DNA of 64,000 nucleotides from Eutypa lata (taxonomy: Eukaryota; Ascomycota; Sordariomycetes; Xylariales; Diatrypaceae): contig JAKULF010000005.1 in assembly GCA_022661535.1 (NCBI GenBank), forward strand, positions 5,394,001 to 5,458,000, given 5' to 3'. Both the position numbers and the translations under genes were made by a program. The number at the start of each line of letters is the position of its first letter. The stretch's first letter is position 1. Under the pieces are notes generated by a model. It was not told the origin of the DNA. It ran no database searches and saw nothing but the letters and a program-made list of their open reading frames with translations. Below, in pieces: positions 10,862-22,713 of the stretch.

Positions 10862-11818
10862 TTAATCTTCATGTGTGACAGCCATATCAAGAACCTCGAC
10901 TCTCCCCTGCCCCCGTGTCTCATTCCCCACGAAGTCGGACAGACCCTTGAAGGCGCCTGGCTCTACGAACCCGACCACCTCCCACTCGGACCCGAGCATA
11001 TCCTGTGTCTCCACTTGCTCCACGTAGCTCAGAATCTTGTCCTTCACCGTTCCGGGAGCCTTCTGCTGCTGCTGCTGCTGCTCGTCATCCCCCCCTGCTT
11101 TCGCGCCTGCCTTCACGGCCTGCTTCAGGACGTTCGACGAGCACGTGATCCTCAGCCGCATCCGCGCCCTCGCTACGGGGATGGGCTGGTGCGCGATCAG
11201 CGCCTTCATGGCTTCTAGCGCCTGGCTCTTCGCGCTCTTCGTCGTCGCCACCCCCGTCCAGCTGTGCTCCTTCATCGCAGCCCGCGGCTTCGCCTCCCCT
11301 TCCTCGCCGGCGGCCGGCGTCGCGGCGCCGCTCCCTGCCGCACTCTTGTCACCTTGCTGTTGCTGCTGCTGCTGGTGGTGCGCCTGCGAGCTTAGCATAT
11401 CTAGGGCCTTCTCGATCATGCCGGTGGTGTAGACGCGCTTGGTGCGGGGGTCGACGAGCTTGCTGGCGACGATGGAGACGACCTCGTTGTGGACGCGGTC
11501 CATCTGGGCGGCGCGCTCCTTCTCGCCGACCTGCAGCTCCCCCTTCTTCAGGATCTCGAGGATGATGTCGTTGACCGGGGTGCCGCGGCCGAAGGCCTTG
11601 GCGAGGTCGTCGGACGGCGCCGTCTGGCCCTTGGACACGTTCAAGAACACATTGGGGATCTGCAGCACCTCGTCCAGGTCGGTCTCGATCCCCTGCCGCC
11701 ACTCCAGCACCTTGTTCTTGTAGCACGCGATCTCGAACCGCTTCTTGCCCTTCTTCAGCCGCACTAGCGACACATTCGTGAGCTTGATCTGGTTACTCGG
11801 CTGGTTGATCCGCGACAT
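10862..11818 (-). CDS. sdo1: ribosome maturation factor SDO1/SBDS
   Basis: Intronless, 318 residues. The N-terminal FYSH domain is clear: NQIKLTNVSLVRLKKGKKRFE, followed by ACYKNKVLEWR, VLQIPNVFLNVSKGQ and AFG. The second domain has LKKGELQVGEKER and VDPRTKRVYTTGMIEKAL, and the C-terminal domain has QPIPVARARMRLRI. SBDS works with the GTPase Efl1 to remove Tif6/eIF6 from the 60S subunit. The family is normally about 250 residues; the excess comes from two low-complexity insertions, residues about 147-189 (Gln run, then Ala/Gly/Glu-rich) and about 240-256 (Gly/Asp, then Gln run). Both lie in linkers, so function is probably kept. Confidence 0.95.
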   Translation of the reverse strand: MSRINQPSNQIKLTNVSLVRLKKGKKRFEIACYKNKVLEWRQGIETDLDEVLQIPNVFLNVSKGQTAPSDDLAKAFGRGTPVNDIILEILKKGELQVGEKERAAQMDRVHNEVVSIVASKLVDPRTKRVYTTGMIEKALDMLSSQAHHQQQQQQQGDKSAAGSGAATPAAGEEGEAKPRAAMKEHSWTGVATTKSAKSQALEAMKALIAHQPIPVARARMRLRITCSSNVLKQAVKAGAKAGGDDEQQQQQQKAPGTVKDKILSYVEQVETQDMLGSEWEVVGFVEPGAFKGLSDFVGNETRGQGRVEVLDMAVTHED

Positions 11819-13465
11819 CTTGTCGTCGTTTTGTTAGAGGGAGGGAGGTGATGGAAGAGAAGGAGTCGCTGTCGTTTCGTTTCGCTTCGATGCGTATGTG
11901 TATGTGGTGATGCCCGTTAAAACTTGCTGTTGTCGTTATGGACCGTTACAAAAATTTGGGGTTGTTTCACAGAGATTGCTTGGAAAAAAAAGTTTTCTCA
12001 GATATCTTTCTTACATGCCTACTTAAAGTACTTACATATGATGAGTATAAAAAGATATATGGCGGGGTGCAAAGTGGGATGGATTATGTAAAGCTCGGTC
12101 GGAGAAAGCTAACTAAATTTACCGATAGCGATTGAGTCTTGGGGGTGCCAGCGACCATTCACTTTTCCAAGAGATGGGATCCATCCGAGTCACGCAGGTA
12201 CGGACAGGTTATGCAGCTGCAGAAGCACATGATAGATATTTCCACTATCTACCTATACTAAATAGGCAGGCTATAGGAAGTAAAAGTTAGAATCATTTTA
12301 TATCTTCTATTTACTTGATTAGATACGATAGCCGGAAATCCTTGATGTCATACTGGCTGGTGCACTAGTAATTGAATAATAATCAGAAGCCCTCACACCC
12401 TCATTACTGTATTCATTCGATAGCGCGCTGGCTGGCTGGCTAGCTGGCTGGCTGTTGTTAAAGACAGCCCCATTCTTCCTACGTCCAAGCTTGAATAGTG
12501 ACTCTTACGTAGGTATGTATGTATGTACGAGGTAGTTATTTGGAACCCTGCCCCGGCATCAACCAAGCTTGATCTGTCGGTCTGTAAGCCTCATCCTCTG
12601 AAATAGGAGATGGGCAGATCTGTTCGACTGGCTAAAATTATCGCTTTCAGAGGGAACCAGGGAACCCATCTAAATATATGTATGTAATGTACATAGATCG
12701 TAGGATGTTTCGGAATGCCAGAGCATGTGAACTGTTTCTCGAGTCTCCTACAGTTCAGGGTTCAAGTCTTAGGTAAAGGTGTAACACCGATATGTGACGG
12801 TAGGGAACGGACTCCTGCTGGCTGATGACGCTTATCTCGCTGGACCCCCCGCTGCTATCAGGTGTCCCGTGGGCTGTGTGGAACCAGCGCAGACCGGCGC
12901 TGTGCCAAAAGTGTCGTAATCTAGCCTGAATCAAGCAGGTAGCAAGCTAACAGAGTGACTTCAGCCACCTATATGAGTTGGTTCTCCAGACATCCATAAT
13001 ATAGGTTAGAACTACTATTGAATGCTTTAAATGAATATAGTACCCATAAAAGTGGTCATGACATGCTTGTAAGGTAGTATGGAGTGGCTGCTTCATGCAA
13101 TATATAAATTTCAAATCCGAGCTCCGAGCAGAATGAAGTATATGCTGATATAGTGTGACTTTTCAAGGCACCATCTCACTTGGAATCGGCTGGTTGGCTA
13201 GACACCCTTTCCCCCAAAGCGCCGATCCCTAAGCTTGGAGCAAGAGCTTTGGTTTCATCAACCCTTCTGGCTACAGGAAGCTCTGTGCTCATTCCTTTCC
13301 CATAAACATCACCGCCATCCCTCAGCTTTCTGGCGTCCATCCATCTCTTCTTTCATCATCATCATCATCCATTTGTCACCATCAATTTTAACTATCATAA
13401 GTTATTTTCATCATAGTTTGACGGTGACATTTGTTTCAAGTTCCCCTATCTTATCGCTGCCCATC
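11819..13465. other. intergenic with a CTGG tandem repeat
   Basis: Lies between the divergent SDO1 and carboxypeptidase promoters. It contains a (CTGG)n tract at about 12428-12454 and AT-rich stretches. The last 150 bp before 13466 are CAT/TCC-rich, as in a fungal leader. No gene supported; an open frame reaching up from the carboxypeptidase gene to 13235 is leader read-through. Confidence 0.5.
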
Positions 13466-15146
13466 ATGAAGGTAGCGGCCCCAACTCTGTTGCTGGGCGC
13501 CACCACGGCTGCCTTTGCACAAGAGCAGCACGTGCTCGGCGGCGTCGGTGACGCTTTCGAGCCTATCGTCGATTCCATTCAGCATCCCTTAGAGTCTTTT
13601 GAGAAGGTTCTAGGTAAGATGCCTGCCCAGGCTAAGGGTCTATGGGACGAACTCAGCCTTCTGGTTCCCGGCTTCATGGAGAAGGCATCTAACTTCGTCT
13701 CCCAACCCAAGCCCCATAACAGAAAGGCCGATAAGGAATGGGACCGCGTCATCAAGGGTCAGGATGTGCAGAGCATCTGGGTCGAGACCGATGGTGTCAA
13801 GCACCGCAAAGTCGATGGCCATCTCGAGGACTACAACATGCGAGTGAAGAAGGTTGACCCTTCCGTTCTCGGCGTGGACAAGGTCAAGCAATACAGTGGC
13901 TATCTCGATGACGAGGCAAATGACAAGCATTTGTTTTACTGTCAGTTTATATTCCCGAGCAATCCGATCAACATGTGCTAATATTATCGTAGGGTTCTTC
14001 GAGTCCCGAAACGATCCCAAGAACGACCCTGTAGTCTTATGGCTGAACGGCGGCCCCGGCTGCTCGTCGATGATGGGGCTCTTCATGGAGCTCGGCCCGT
14101 CTAGCGTCCAGGAGGGTGGCAAGCTTAAGTACAACGAGAACTCTTGGAACAGCAATGCCTCGGTCATCTTCATCGACCAGCCCGTCAACACCGGCTATTC
14201 ATACAGCAACAACCCCGTCTACAACACTGTTGCGGCAAGCAAGGACATCTATGCTCTCCTCACTCTGTTCTTCCATGACTTCCCCGAGTATGCCGAGCAG
14301 CCCTTCCACATCTCTGGCGAATCTTACGCCGGCCACTACATTCCTGTCTTTGCCCACGAGATCCTCTCCCACAAGAACCGAAACATCAACCTGCAGAGTG
14401 TTGCTATCGGTAACGGTCTGACCGACCCATATACCCAGTATGCTCAATACCGACCGATGGCCTGTGGTGAGGGTGGCTACAAGGCGGTCCTTGACCCCAG
14501 CGAATGTCAATCCATGGACAACGCTCTTCCCCGTTGCCAGTCTCTCATCCAGAGTTGCTACGAATCGGAGAGCGCCTGGACCTGTGTCCCAAGTGCCATC
14601 TACTGCAACAATGCTATGATCGGTCCTTTCCAGCGAACTGGTTACAATGTGTACGATGTCCGTGAGAAGTGCCAGGACCAGGAGAACCTGTGCTACACTG
14701 AAACCGCCTGGATTGCGGATTACCTGAACCAGCAGAATGTCATGGATGCCATTGGCGCTGAAGTTCAGGACTACGAGAGCTGCAACACCGACATCAACAG
14801 GAACTTTTTGTTCCAGGGTGACTGGTCCAAGCCCTTCCACCGTCTCGTCCCTGATCTCATCAAGCAGATTCCCGTCCTTATCTACGCCGGTGATGCCGAT
14901 TACATCTGCAACTGGCTCGGAAACCAGGCTTGGACTGATGCTCTGGAGTGGCCTGGCCACAAGGACTTCTCTGGCACTGACCTGAAGGGCTTGACCCTTG
15001 ATGACGAGGAGTATGGCCAGGTGAAGAGCAGCGGCAACTTCACCTTCATGCGTATCTACCAGGCTGGCCATATGGTTCCATTCAACCAGCCCGAGGCCTC
15101 GCTTGATTTCTTCAACCGATGGTTGAGCGGAGAGTGGTACGCTTAA
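13466..15146 (+). CDS. cpyA: vacuolar carboxypeptidase Y (S10 serine carboxypeptidase)
   Basis: Two exons, 13466-13940 and 13993-15146 (intron 52 bp, phase 1), giving 542 residues. The start is chosen at the Met that opens a signal peptide ([19 protein letters not shown]); it is followed by a propeptide up to about residue 125. The catalytic domain shows [27 protein letters not shown] with nucleophile Ser269, Asp459 in [11 protein letters not shown] and His518 in [12 protein letters not shown]. The two Glu residues typical of the S10 acid pH dependence (ESRND and GESY) are present. It removes C-terminal residues from peptides in the vacuole after propeptide cleavage. Length and motifs match fungal CPY, and the DYE-rich prodomain argues for CPY rather than Kex1. 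Confidence 0.95.
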
Positions 15147-15689
15147 ATGGACAGGTCTAACTCGGGTTGTCCAGTAATAAGTAGTCTTTATTAGACTATA
15201 TGTTGGCTTAGTCGTATACGAGATAGTTGAGTCCTAAGCTATGAGGTATGAGATGGCGCTTAGAATGCTACGATAGTACATACATCGATTTACTTGGGCT
15301 CTTTTGATATAGCAATAAATGGTTTAATGCAATGTTACCTTCGATGATTTTGATGCTCAAGTACTATTATTATACAGTGTATATATATATATAAATTGTG
15401 AAATGCATGTTACAACAGATAAATTACGAGTTCCTCGATGCTGAAGGCCAGGAGGTCCCGTACTCAAAAAACGTTGTAGATATTCTCTCTAGTCTTGTAC
15501 ACTCATAAAAGAGGGCATCCGGCTCAAGATCAGGCGTAGAGCATGAGGCCTGGTCGAGCAATGGCAAAAGACATGTTCTACGTACGAGTTGTGAAGATAA
15601 CAAATAGTGAGGAATAACCAAGCCTGAGCAGCCGGCGAAAGCAGACAGGGCGCGACCATAATTTGGAATAACAGTGACCTGCTTTCTTT

Positions 15690-15720
15690 CCTACCTACCT
15701 ACCTACCTACCTACCTACCT
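15690..15720. repeat. (CCTA)n microsatellite
   Basis: About eight tandem copies of CCTA/TACC, the same tetranucleotide seen in shorter tracts across the window. Confidence 0.85.
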
Positions 15721-16327
15721 ATTTTATCACGACGAATGATATGTCGTGTCATTCGCCAAGCAGCTCCTATATAATCGTGAATTGATTATTCCTCGCTGAA
15801 TATACTACCCTCGGGAAGGTAAGTGGGTGAGTGAGTGCCTCCAGGCTATATGAATCATATTCTGGGTTTGGATATCCAAACGATATTTTTAGGAGGAGAA
15901 TATGAGGGATTGGTGGTAGTTAGAAGGTAGAATTTTGCGCTTGGTGCTGGCTGGTCTAATATGTAGTTAGAAAAATGCTTAGCGAGTGGCTGGGGGGGAC
16001 CCGGAAATTGTGGCACCACATGTATGTAGTTAATTACATTAGGTAACTCCATAGGCCTAACTATGTACATAAGCCACGCTTTCTCAAGGCCCACTAACTA
16101 CCTAGGTAGATAGACTCCGATCATCTTGTCGACCGTGATTCAACATTGACCCAGGCCAAAATCATCCCGTGCGGCGACGCGGCAAACCCCTCCGTCGAGG
16201 TAACTACGATCGGATCATCGTCAGCTACGAGTTGATTCGCGTAGCTACCCTTTCGCGGATGTCATCCGTCCTTGCGGTATTCGGAAGGAGTGAACTAAAT
16301 CTTGGACGTGTCGACGATAGCAAGGAC

Positions 16328-16343
16328 GGGGGGGGGGGGGGGG
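16328..16343. repeat. poly-G run
   Basis: Sixteen consecutive G on the plus strand. Length may be unreliable, as such runs are error-prone in assemblies. Confidence 0.8.
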
Positions 16344-16782
16344 TCGAGATGGACGGACGCTTTGGGGGAAGGGGAGTAATGGAAAGGATAGTATATATAC
16401 GGAATATTTTTGTTACTTTGTTTTAAGGGATTAACTTATGTCGACGTTATACCTTTATTGTTTATCAAAATAATAATTAAATACTATCCTTTAACCGGCC
16501 GCGAGGAAGACATTGGTAGAACCGTTGCGGAAGCTTTGACGGAGCTTAAGCGACGCGTCTTTGGACGAGATTCGCTGGATGGGTATTTATATATGTATAT
16601 ACGTAGTATAAAACCTAGCTCAACACGCTCAAAATGCCTTACGGGAGGTTATGGGATAGCTATATTGCGCTCCCCCGGCGTCAAACACTACTACTACTGC
16701 TGCTACTATCCATCCATTCGTCTCGGATGCCAACCCATGACTGTAAACAATCAATCAGCCAGTCAGTCAATCAATCAGGCGA

Positions 16783-19700
16783 TCAACAGTAAAGCCAATT
16801 CGCAGCCCACAGCACCGACAGCAGGACCGCGGCCCGGAATCTCGGGTCCTCGAGGATCCCAGCACCCCTGATATTGAACCTGGCGGTCCTAGGATGGCGC
16901 CGTCGTGAAAACGCTGTGATGAAGACGGTAGGTAACACTTTCTTCATTCTTCCCAGCCACCTATTCCTTCTGCTACTGTTATTGTTGTTGTTATCCCTAC
17001 CGCCGTCGCGGCCTTGCTCAACATCCACCACATGGTCGTTGTTTCCTCCTATTTCCTCTACCGAAATTGAAGCCGAAGTCCCCTGTTGTCTTCTCCGCTC
17101 TCCGCCACCACCACCACCACTGCTGTTGAGATCCACCAACTCGAAAACAGTGCCGAGGGTAGCTCTTTCGCTCGCGACAGAGCTGGGACCAGGATCGGAT
17201 GAGAATGACGATGAACTAGGGCCGGCAATAGCACCACCGCCGCTTCTTTCAACCACATCCTCGTTGTTATTGCTGCTACTGCTACTGCGTCTCTCCGCAT
17301 CACCGCCGAGCGGGAGCGGATGTATGGTGTAGTCATCCAGCGGTGGAGGGCGGTAATGGTGGTGAAGACGATGTCGCAACCGACCACGACGTTCTTCTTC
17401 TTCACCTTCTCCTTCTTCTCTCTGCGGGCCGAAGAGCTTCGACGGGCCAAAGAGCCGCTGCGCGAGGACCTCGGTGGCGCGGTGCGTGGCGGCCGCGACG
17501 GCGACGAAGAACGCCGTGAGTATGATCGTCTCCATGGGCCTGCCCACGTAGGCGGACATGAACCGGCCGTCGTCGCCGCGGCCGTGGAGGAGGAGGGGGC
17601 TGCCGTAGCGGTCGAGGAGGCCCGTCGCCAGCTTGGCGGTGGCGTCGTTGCCGAGCCACATGTGGTACTGCAAGACGTAGGTCTCGAGGGAGATGCGGCC
17701 GAGGGCGGCGGGCAGGCGCATGTACCGCTTGCGCACCCAGGGGGACGCGTTGCGGAGGGCGAGGAAGGCCAGGATCGGCAGCCACGAGATGTACGGGTGC
17801 AAGGCGTTATAGCCCGGCTTGGAGGGTAGGAAGTGCGCTGAGGTGAAGGCGAAGAACACGGGCAAGGCCGCGGCGCATAGTAGAAGGACGAAGGGCTTCC
17901 GGCTCACCCATTTCGGGTGCTCTCTCGCAATGGCTCGGAGTAAGGGGTCCAAAGCCCAAGCTGGCTCGCCCCAGGGCCCAGCCGTGAGAGCCGTGGTAAA
18001 GCCCGCTTCGCGGTGATAGGCTCGGAAGCGCGTCATTCGTTGGACAATGCTGGCTGTTATGATTCCGGCGAAGACAATGAAGCGGTCCAGACCCAGGCGA
18101 AAGCGCAACTCCTTGACATCCCACGGCATTCGGAAGATGGCCTCTGAGCCTTTGCAGACGAACTCGAGGAGGCCAGGCATAGAGATGAACACGTTGGCTA
18201 GTACGGCCGCCACAAAGACTTTGATGAGAAATCGGAATTGATTTTGATTGTGGGCATGGTATACTCGATGGGTAAAATATACGACCAGATACCAGAATGT
18301 TATTGCTGGAGCAAAGTAATACGAACTATAGTCATTGTTCACTGCATATGGCAGGAGAGCCATCAGGGCATTGAACCGGAATATGACTATTGCGACTCGT
18401 CCAAAAGAGTAGTCTCGCTTTCGGAGGAAATACGAGCTATGGCCGAATGCAGAAAGGAAGAAATATCCAGACATGAAAAGTCGAACGAGCTTGTACACCC
18501 ACAATGTCTGGGAGGCGAAGTAGTAGTGGTATAGGAGAATTAAAGCTTGCATGGAACCTTTAATTTCTTCGGATTGCTTTCGAGACAAGAAACCGTCGGA
18601 ATAGGCTGGCTCTCCATCTAATGAGGCTAAGCTGAGTGACAGAAGGCTGCCCAAGAACCAGAATGCTGAAAGTAACAAGAAGGTGTGCTGGTCGTAATGC
18701 CGTGGAATCTTGCTGAAAAGTGTAGTCCTGTCGCTGAACTGGCTCCAGGCGACGGCGAAGAGAAGCTGACCCGCCATCACTACGACTTGCGGTATACGTA
18801 GTATCCTACGTACAGAACCCGGGAGTAGTTTGTAGCATAAGATAAGCGAAGACAGGACAACACCCAAATCGAGAAAGACTGTTTCGAACCGGCTTCGAGA
18901 ATACGCCGTGCAACAGGTTCCCTTGCCGATACCCTTGCCCCCACTTGCTGCTCTTTGGTTGTTGCATCGAGCATTTAGTACAATATCAGCCTGGTTAGCA
19001 GCGACGTTTCCCACAACGTGTAAGCCAGAATCGTCAAAGGCTGCTTTGAAACCTTCCGTCATCTTGTTATGTGCCCATAGCATGTGAGACTTCTCTGACG
19101 GCATCTTATCTGACAAGTACGAATTCATTAAGTCAATTTTCCCCGGCGTAATCGTCGCCTCCCGTCCAGAGGATAGCATGTCGTAGGCAGGAACTTGCAC
19201 AGGTGCCAGTAAGATCATATTTGAGCTGTCATTGTAGTTCGTCGGCGCAGATATTGTTGATGTCTTGATATTATGCTCCAAAGGAGACATCAATTCGCCC
19301 ATGACGTTATCGACACGAAATCTGAACAACTGGTAGAAATCATCTCCGCCGCCGTAGTGTGCTGCCCAGAGACCAGGGGCTCCTACAACAATGAGAGCGG
19401 CAGAGTCCATTTTATCGTCTAGAAGAGCCCCATCGTCCGAGTACGGTTGAGGTACAAATTTAGCCAGCTCGTCCTTTAGAGCGGTCGTATTAAGCCACGG
19501 ATCCCACAAGAACTCTAGTGTAACATTATTAGCTCCATATGATAGATTCTCGTGTTTACCTCCCATGTCAACAAGATCCGTGGCGGGATCCCTGGCATTG
19601 GGATTTCCCAGTTTGGCGGATGTGGCCCAGAAGATCTGTCGAATGGTCGAGTCTCTAGCGAAGACCACCCTTCGCCCCTGGAGGCAATCATGGATATGTT

Positions 19701-20130
19701 GACTAGTATACTTTAGCATCTGACAGCCGCTGGGCTCCCACTCCAGTAACGGCTCAGCTAAGGGGTCGATCGAGTGGTCTATATGCCATTTCCCATCATG
19801 AACTAGAGCTCTGCAGTTATATGGATCATCTTGACCTATACGCCATATTAGTCCCAAGAAAAGTACGTTTCAACTATGAATACGTATGCTAGGTAGGAAT
19901 AAAGGTTCTAGGTCCATACCGAAGCTAAACTTCTGATAGCCGACAATAGTCAGGATTACAGCAAGAGTCGATACGATCAGTGTGTGGAGGGGAATTGGCG
20001 TCAAAGATTGAGGTGTCAAAGGTCGAGCTCGGAAGAACGACATGGAGGGCAAGAGTCGGCCGCTGAAGCATAAGTTGCAGAGAAAACCGAAGAGCAAACC
20101 AACATAACCCGTGAGAAAGCCAATCAGCAT
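16783..20130 (-). CDS. CAS1-type polysaccharide O-acetyltransferase
   Basis: Two exons, 20130-19920 and 19835-16783 (84-bp intron, phase 1), about 1087 residues. A membrane anchor (LIVSTLAVILTIVGY) precedes a lumenal PC-esterase/SGNH-like domain with the nucleophile block FARDSTIRQIFWA (Ser133). A long polytopic region of ten or more membrane segments follows, the CAS1/10TM acyl-transferase domain of fungal Cas1p and animal CASD1, which O-acetylate glycans in the Golgi. The C-terminal 220 residues are low-complexity (poly-Glu, Ser, Asn and Gly tracts) and end in a hydrophobic stretch. The start is uncertain: frame and an acceptor-like TAG above 20172 would allow one more upstream exon, and I chose the first Met of the open part. 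The tail is longer than I expect for the family. Confidence 0.85.
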
Positions 20131-20172
20131 CACAAGCAAGGGATGATCCCAGACGAAGGATTTCAGGGTTTC

Positions 20173-21581
20173 CTAGTCCATGGTGAGATGTTGCAGCAAA
20201 GCTGGCCACCTTGAGAATGTAAAAGTACTTATGTATGGGGAATTGGAGATGGGGTAAAAGACTGACGTGGAAACCAGACGGATACTAAGAGCAAAACATA
20301 TGGATGGATAATGTTGTTTGTTTTGAAGTAGAACTGTATGGTTTCTCATTTTTTTATATCTAAAGAGGAAGAGCAGCCATGGAGGTTTGGTTGTACCCAT
20401 GGTATCCCAGCACCGGGAAAGAGAGATAGATATAATGTTCATAGGACCGCGGCAACGACGAATTGCTGAGCATGAGAACTGCTTATCTTGGCTACATGTA
20501 CCTAGTAGCTAGGAGGGAAGGCTCATGTTTATCTAAAGGGTTATTGAATTGGTCAACCAATGTTTTATCTTGTACAATTAAAGCTTCCGTGAAGACTGAC
20601 TCGAAACTACCGAGTGTTAATGTTAAAAGCAAGGAAAGGAGGCAGCTACGCCTCGAGAAAAGAAAAACCAAGGCTGAATCAAGGTGTTAGCCCCAAGGTG
20701 TTAGCCCCAAGGTGGGCGCCCACCCTTAACATCGCACTAACAATGGAATGCCAAGAAAAATATTCACAAGGGAAGGTGCATCTGAGATGAAAGTATGGAT
20801 GGATGGAGATAATGACTAGCTAAATATTGGCCTCTTCCTTAGATATGTGCGCTGTTAAGCGAGTGAATAGAGATTACTTAGCAGACACGGATACAGGGGT
20901 CTCATTATTCTGTCCTCAGCGCCGTTTGTGTTTTTATCATTTCGCCCATTTGGGCAATTTGTTCCTCGGCTCTGCTATCGAAGTTACTCAGGCTATTCTA
21001 TTGTTTTCCTTGTCTGGGTTTCAGTTGGTAATCTTGGGGGCCGTGAAGCAAAGTCTGGTCTGAGCTACCGTAGGTAGATAGACAGACAGACAGACAGACA
21101 TACAGGGCAGAACATATTTTAGTCTGTGAAACCTCATTGTCTATCTACTAACTAATCTGCGGAACTCAAGTATTCAGCGAGTGAAAAACTCTACGCAACC
21201 GACTATCTAAAGTTACGCCTTAAAGCCAAGGCGGGAAAACAAATCCATCTATCCTTTCATTCATACATATCGTGTAATGTCGCATCGTATCAGTCGTGCG
21301 GCAAACAAACAAGCAAGCAAGCAAAGCAACTACAAGGGGTATCTTTTGCCCTCGTCATCATATATCCATCCCTGAGTATCCATTCATCAATTCGTTCGTT
21401 CATCCATACGTCGTGATGATAAACACCATAGACCTAATAACTGGGATCCATAAGCGTTGGTAGAAGTTTTCGGCCCGTACGCCTTATGCATGCATATATG
21501 CAAAACCTGGGCTCATTCCATCACCTTTCGTTCCTCTTCCACTGCCAGAGGGAGCAAGCAAGTAAGCATCAGTTGCCATCC
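20173..21581. other. intergenic with short tandem repeats
   Basis: Promoter side of the CAS1 gene and 3' side of the next gene. It holds a direct duplication of AAGGTGTTAGCCCC near 20680-20712, a (GACA)n tract near 21076-21100 and a (CAAG)n tract near 21306-21327. No gene supported, though a first CAS1 exon could lie in its left part. Confidence 0.45.
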
Positions 21582-22713
21582 TTACTCATCGTCCTTCTGT
21601 AGCAGCCTGTCTCGAAGAAGACGTTCCATTGAGTGAGCATCGCAGTCGCTTCGCCGCTCGCTGATTCTCTTGGAGACGTGATGAACATGGACTTCTTTCA
21701 GACCTCTCAGCTTGATTAGCTCGTCGAAGCCCAGAGCCTCGGATAGTTGACGTGGCTTCCTGCGTCCAAACCAGCGTTCAATCTCTTTCTCGTGCGCCGT
21801 GACTTTGTCAGTGGTGAGGGTACTAACGTGAACCGCGAGAGATGACAGATTTGGACAATGCTTTAGCATAGCAATGCCAACATCAGATTTCTCCCCGCAC
21901 CAGCGGAAATCGAGTTTAGAAACGGCTCCTTTCAGGATAGCATTCTGAGATAAGTGGAGATGCATCTCACAGGTGCAGGAGAACTCGATTCTCTATATAG
22001 AACAGAAGTCAGCTTAACTGCGAATAGTCATAGTAGACCTGGATAACCAGCTGTCAGAAACTTACGATGCGGTGATAGAAGAAGCGAAGAAATTCCTGGC
22101 TCATTGCCTTCGAGACGAGAGCCGGAGTGATGGGCCTGACGTGAAAGTTCTGGACGTTGAATTCTCGTTGGTGAAACGGACAAGCACAGTCAGATTTCTT
22201 ATGCCGCGGGTGCATCATGGTGACCAGTTCTGGGGATTCAGCGTCTTCATTCCTCATGTGGAATTCGTAGATACGCTCACGGATCTCCCGAGGCAGCTTC
22301 ATGAAAGGAAATCCCTTGTCAGGAGGAGGCTTGTCTTTGAGTATATTAGCAGCCAGGTCTAGGTGGTGATTAATGTACAAATAAAAGGGCAAATGGACTC
22401 GGATAGTTTGGAAGGATTGGAAGCATTAGAGAGTCATACCGGCGATACTAATCATCTCTGTGCAGCTCTTCATAATGGCTGCGCAGTGGGCGGTCTCTTT
22501 CTTGTTCTTGGTCATAACCTCAATACACTTTTGCAGTGTGTCGACGAGAGCAGCGCGGTTCGAGGGAGAGAAGCGAATACGACGACCCAGCTCCCCTTCG
22601 TCAAGTCGGTTCGTTTTGAAGTCCTCGAAAGCCTTCAGCATTCGAAGGGAGTTTTCCGAGAGACCGTACTTCGCCGGAATGTTAAGCATGCGGAATTCGT
22701 AGAAAGTAGACAT
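21582..22713 (-). CDS. F-box-like fungal protein, unknown target
   Basis: Three exons: 22713-22440, 22358-22066 and 21992-21582 (introns 81 and 73 bp), 325 residues. Residues about 90-130 hold the F-box-like block FMKLPREIRERIYEFHMR, shared with the short fungal 2EXR/F-box-like families. The C-terminal part has an LRR-like stretch (HCPNLSSLAVHVSTL, LRGLKEVHVHHV), typical of substrate-recognition parts. The N-terminal 90 residues are helical and not recognised. An alternative acceptor 24 bp downstream for exon 2 is also in frame. A role as an SCF ubiquitin-ligase adaptor is an inference from the motif only. Confidence 0.7.

Larger units (their letters stand above)
15147..16782. other. convergent intergenic region with simple repeats
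   Basis: 3' flanks of the carboxypeptidase gene and of the CAS1 gene. It holds a TACC tandem tract (15690-15720), a run of 16 G (16328-16343) and CAAT/CAGT repeats near 16750-16780. I see no gene here. Confidence 0.5.

Noticed and set aside
12721..12780. tRNA-like GGGTTCAAGTC word
   Set aside because: Flanks do not form acceptor or anticodon stems.
14199..15071. 290-codon minus-strand frame inside carboxypeptidase Y
   Set aside because: Fully opposite the catalytic domain, which has all S10 motifs; the product has no recognisable feature.
17320..17829. Plus-strand frame opposite the CAS1 gene
   Set aside because: Gly/Val/Arg-rich antisense shadow of the membrane-domain codons.
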